From positions 1 to 7,860 of the forward strand of contig JABXGS010000115.1 in the NCBI GenBank assembly GCA_016550425.1: 7,860 nt of DNA. Direction: 5' to 3'. The notes beneath the pieces were generated by a model. The model saw only the letters and a program-made list of their open reading frames with translations, did no database searches and had not been told where the DNA came from. The stretch's first letter is position 1, and each line of letters begins with the position of its first letter. Of this stretch, positions 5,903 through 7,860 are shown one piece after another. Origin of the DNA: an archaeon. GTDB taxonomy: Archaea > Asgardarchaeota > Hermodarchaeia > Hermodarchaeales > Hermodarchaeaceae. Position numbers and translations under genes: made by a program.

Positions 5903-7254
5903 CCTTGACTCATCTCCTCGTATTGACTGCGTTTCGAACGGTCTGTTATCTCTCCAGTGAGGTTTTTCAGCATTTTTTTCCGAACTTCGGAAGGGTCACG
6001 AGTTTGAGCCAGAACCCACATTAACTTCACGTAGGCTGTCTCCGCAATCATGTCCTCAGCGGGGATGACTCCGCGTTGGACTAATTCCACTCCTGTTCGG
6101 TAAACGCGCATCTGAACGCGACCCCAAATGCACTGAGACGTCATCACAATCGGAATGTATTCTTCTCGGGCTCTTTCAATTGCAGCGAACATCGATTCAG
6201 GAGCATGGCCAAGCCCAGTTCCTTCGAGGACTATTCCGTGATAGTTGCGATCAATAAGTGTATCAACTAGTTCACCAGTTATCCCGGGGGTGGTTTTCAA
6301 TAATGCAACTTTGGCGTCGAAGTTAGGCTGCAATTTTAGTTTTCGCTTAGTATCACGATGGCGGTACAAAGACTTATCGACGAACATATGCAACTTTCCA
6401 TCTTTGACCTCGCCTAGCACATCTGCGTTGATGGTCAAGAAAGCATCTCGGCGGCTGGTGTGACATTTACGAACCTGGGTTCCTGGGTGTAGGGCTATTC
6501 GGGTATCATCCGGGGAGCGATGCATTGCGATTACAACTTCGGCAAAGGGTGCTTGACACGCTGTGATAACCGCACCTGTTAAATTCAAGGCCGCATCCGA
6601 AGATGGGCGGTCAGACGATCGCTGTGAACCCGTTAGAATTACTGGACGCGGGAGGTGTTGGAGGGCAAAACTAAGTGCTGCAGCCGTATATCCCATTGTA
6701 TCTGTCCCATGAGCAATTACTACGCCTTCGGACTCCTCAAGATGGTTTGCCGTCTGTTTAGCGATTGCTGTCCAATGGCTTGGGAGTAGGTTTTCACTAA
6801 ATATGCTAAGTAGGACCTCAGCACGAATATTTGCCAACTCACCTAGTTCTGGGACGACTGTATAGAGATCATCTGCTGTTAAGGCAGGATTGACAGCGCC
6901 CGTATGGTAGTCAACCCGACTGGCAATGGTTCCTCCGGTACTCAAGATACTGACCCAGGGTAATCCTTTCTTAGTTTTCCTCAGAACTGAAGGCATTTCG
7001 GGTTGAACTTCTCTTCCTGCGGCTACCCGTTTGAGTTGCTTAATATTATCAACATGAATACCCACATTATATCCAGAATCCAGTTTGAGGACTATGTGTT
7101 GGTCATCAGCACCAATTTCTGCACGAGGAATTACAATCCCTTCAAAGGTGTTATCAGTAGTTTCGATGGATATGCGATCTCCAATCCGGACCTTTGCTTT
7201 GCTAAGAGTTTTCTGAGCCTTTCCGAGATATCCGGCAGGTTCCTCTATTGGCAT
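5899..7254 (-). CDS. gatD: Glu-tRNA(Gln) amidotransferase subunit D
   Basis: GatD is the L-asparaginase-like glutaminase subunit of GatDE. It hydrolyses glutamine and passes ammonia to GatE for amidation of Glu-tRNA(Gln). With ATG 7254 the protein has 451 residues. A small N-terminal beta domain (about 20-77, with KVRIGDRISIETTDNTFEG) precedes the amidohydrolase core. All four catalytic residues of the family can be placed: Thr109 in STGGTIAS, Thr184-Asp185 in HGTDTM, and Lys263 in VRKCHTS. Their spacing is close to that in the Methanothermobacter enzyme (Thr101, Thr177, Asp178, Lys254, from memory). LEGTGLGHAP and MTSQCIWGRV are further family segments. The frame opens at TTG 7263, but ATG 7254 has AGGCGG 9 bases upstream. 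The stop overlaps the gatE start, making a two-gene operon. Identity is secure; only the start is open to slight doubt. Confidence 0.97.
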   Translation of the reverse strand: MPIEEPAGYLGKAQKTLSKAKVRIGDRISIETTDNTFEGIVIPRAEIGADDQHIVLKLDSGYNVGIHVDNIKQLKRVAAGREVQPEMPSVLRKTKKGLPWVSILSTGGTIASRVDYHTGAVNPALTADDLYTVVPELGELANIRAEVLLSIFSENLLPSHWTAIAKQTANHLEESEGVVIAHGTDTMGYTAAALSFALQHLPRPVILTGSQRSSDRPSSDAALNLTGAVITACQAPFAEVVIAMHRSPDDTRIALHPGTQVRKCHTSRRDAFLTINADVLGEVKDGKLHMFVDKSLYRHRDTKRKLKLQPNFDAKVALLKTTPGITGELVDTLIDRNYHGIVLEGTGLGHAPESMFAAIERAREEYIPIVMTSQCIWGRVQMRVYRTGVELVQRGVIPAEDMIAETAYVKLMWVLAQTRDPSEVRKKMLKNLTGEITDRSKRSQYEEMSQG

Positions 7255-7289
7255 ATTAAACAACCGCCTGTAGGCATCTTAGGGTTTTG

Positions 7290-7297
7290 AGCTTTTA
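7290..7297 (-). promoter_or_regulatory. Possible TATA box for gatDE
   Basis: The minus strand reads CTAAAAGC here, the most TATA-like stretch in the gap. It would start transcription near 7268 and give a leader of about 14 bases containing AGGCGG (7269-7264). It overlaps a motif also found ahead of the Roadblock gene. The match to an archaeal TATA consensus is only fair, and co-transcription from the upstream membrane-protein gene is also possible. Confidence 0.25.
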
Positions 7298-7377
7298 GGA
7301 CTTTGCCCAACTTAATCTTACGTCCTCATATTGAGTCTTTTTTACCGAAAATCGGATTTATGCGGTTGAAGATTTGG

Positions 7378-7860
7378 CTAGAAGATTCGTCGTCGGAACC
7401 GATAGAGGATGAGTAGAATAATGAAGATAATGATAATGGCGACAACTATCCCGATTAGGGAGAGTTCACTTGGGATTAAACCACTTCCGATGGTAATCGA
7501 TTCGGTCATGGAAGTAAAGGTGTGTTGGCTGCTGAACACATCAAAACCCACGATGATGACTGAGGGATATTCGTAGATACCTGCTTGAAGTGCCATAGCA
7601 GTGTACTCAAGGGTGACGTTTTCGCCAGGATGAAGGTCTTGAATGGTTGTCGATGCGATTCCACTAACGAGCTGGAATACACCCGTTTCAATTGAAACAA
7701 CATCCCGAATTATCGCTTCAGTAAAGATGGTATTTCCAGTGTTTTCAACTATGATTCTTACAGTCAGGAGATCACCACGATTGAGGACGTTCGTGCTGAG
7801 CTCTCGGGTAATGGACAGTACCGAGGATCCCTCTTGGAAGGAAATCCAGTACTCAAAATC
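7378..7860 (-). CDS. TRAP-beta-like membrane-anchored surface protein, N-terminus outside window
   Basis: The frame is open from the right window edge to a TAG at 7378, giving the last 160 residues of a longer protein; the ATG at 7596 is internal. Residues 17-112 of this fragment form a beta-rich domain of the DUF11/CARDB type (RGDLLTVRIIVENTGN, then DLHPGENVTLEY and AGIYEY). These are usually extracytoplasmic. A single transmembrane helix follows at about 134-153 (an IGIVVAIIIIFIILLILY core), and the protein ends in a short basic tail, RFRRRIF. The topology is therefore outside domain, membrane anchor, tiny cytosolic tail. Its order of motifs resembles eukaryotic translocon-associated protein beta (SSR2), including a sequon (NVT, Asn81) at a matching place. 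It lies upstream of gatD on the same strand, 123 bases away, with no evident functional link. Function is unknown. Confidence 0.75.
   Translation of the reverse strand, partial: DFEYWISFQEGSSVLSITRELSTNVLNRGDLLTVRIIVENTGNTIFTEAIIRDVVSIETGVFQLVSGIASTTIQDLHPGENVTLEYTAMALQAGIYEYPSVIIVGFDVFSSQHTFTSMTESITIGSGLIPSELSLIGIVVAIIIIFIILLILYRFRRRIF

Noticed and set aside
7337..7355. A T-run followed by the small inverted repeat CCGA-AAA-TCGG between the surface-protein gene and gatD
   Set aside because: On the minus strand, where both genes lie, the hairpin is followed by A rather than T, and there is no plus-strand gene to terminate. The arms are only four bases long.
7506..7703. A 65-codon minus-strand frame inside the surface-protein gene
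   Set aside because: It is a shadow in another frame. The 7378-7860 frame is open throughout and gives a coherent beta domain plus transmembrane anchor.
1..7860. A new defence system, mobile element or biosynthetic cluster
   Set aside because: I looked on both strands for transposase, integrase, nuclease, helicase or toxin-antitoxin genes and for att-like or terminal repeats, and saw none. The genes are mostly tRNA-charging and general cellular functions.

Overview
The window looks like chromosomal DNA of an archaeon. The evidence is a gatDE pair (the archaeal-type Glu-tRNA(Gln) amidotransferase), an alpha2 glycyl-tRNA synthetase of the archaeal/eukaryotic type, TATA-like boxes about 25 bases before inferred transcription starts, and a membrane-anchored surface protein with a stop-transfer C-terminus. 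A stand-alone Roadblock/LC7 protein and a C-terminal domain resembling eukaryotic TRAP-beta both lean towards the Asgard group. That placement is an inference; no rRNA or other firm marker is present.

Layout. Bases 1-804 (+) hold the 3' end of a thioredoxin gene and a small Roadblock/LC7 protein. They face an unrecognised minus-strand gene (849-1550) whose product has a short helical head and a very long acidic Pro/Glu-rich tail. A divergent promoter region of about 200 bases (1551-1750) separates that gene from glyS (1751-3241, +). Next on the plus strand is a five-helix VIT1/CCC1-family membrane protein (3361-3975). It converges, with a gap of only 19 bases, on the minus-strand operon gatD-gatE (7254-3995), whose two genes overlap by an ATGA junction. 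Upstream of gatD, on the same strand, is the 3' end of a gene for a beta-sandwich surface protein with a C-terminal transmembrane anchor (7860-7378). It runs off the window edge.

How the genes work together. GatD and GatE form one enzyme that converts Glu-tRNA(Gln) to Gln-tRNA(Gln), and with GlyRS they make this largely a tRNA-charging neighbourhood. Thioredoxin, the Roadblock protein, the VIT-like protein and the surface protein have no evident pathway link to each other. No mobile element, CRISPR array, tRNA or rRNA gene was seen. Most of the window is ordinary housekeeping DNA. The items most worth a second look are the TRAP-beta-like C-terminus, the Pro/Glu-rich orphan protein and its promoter palindrome.
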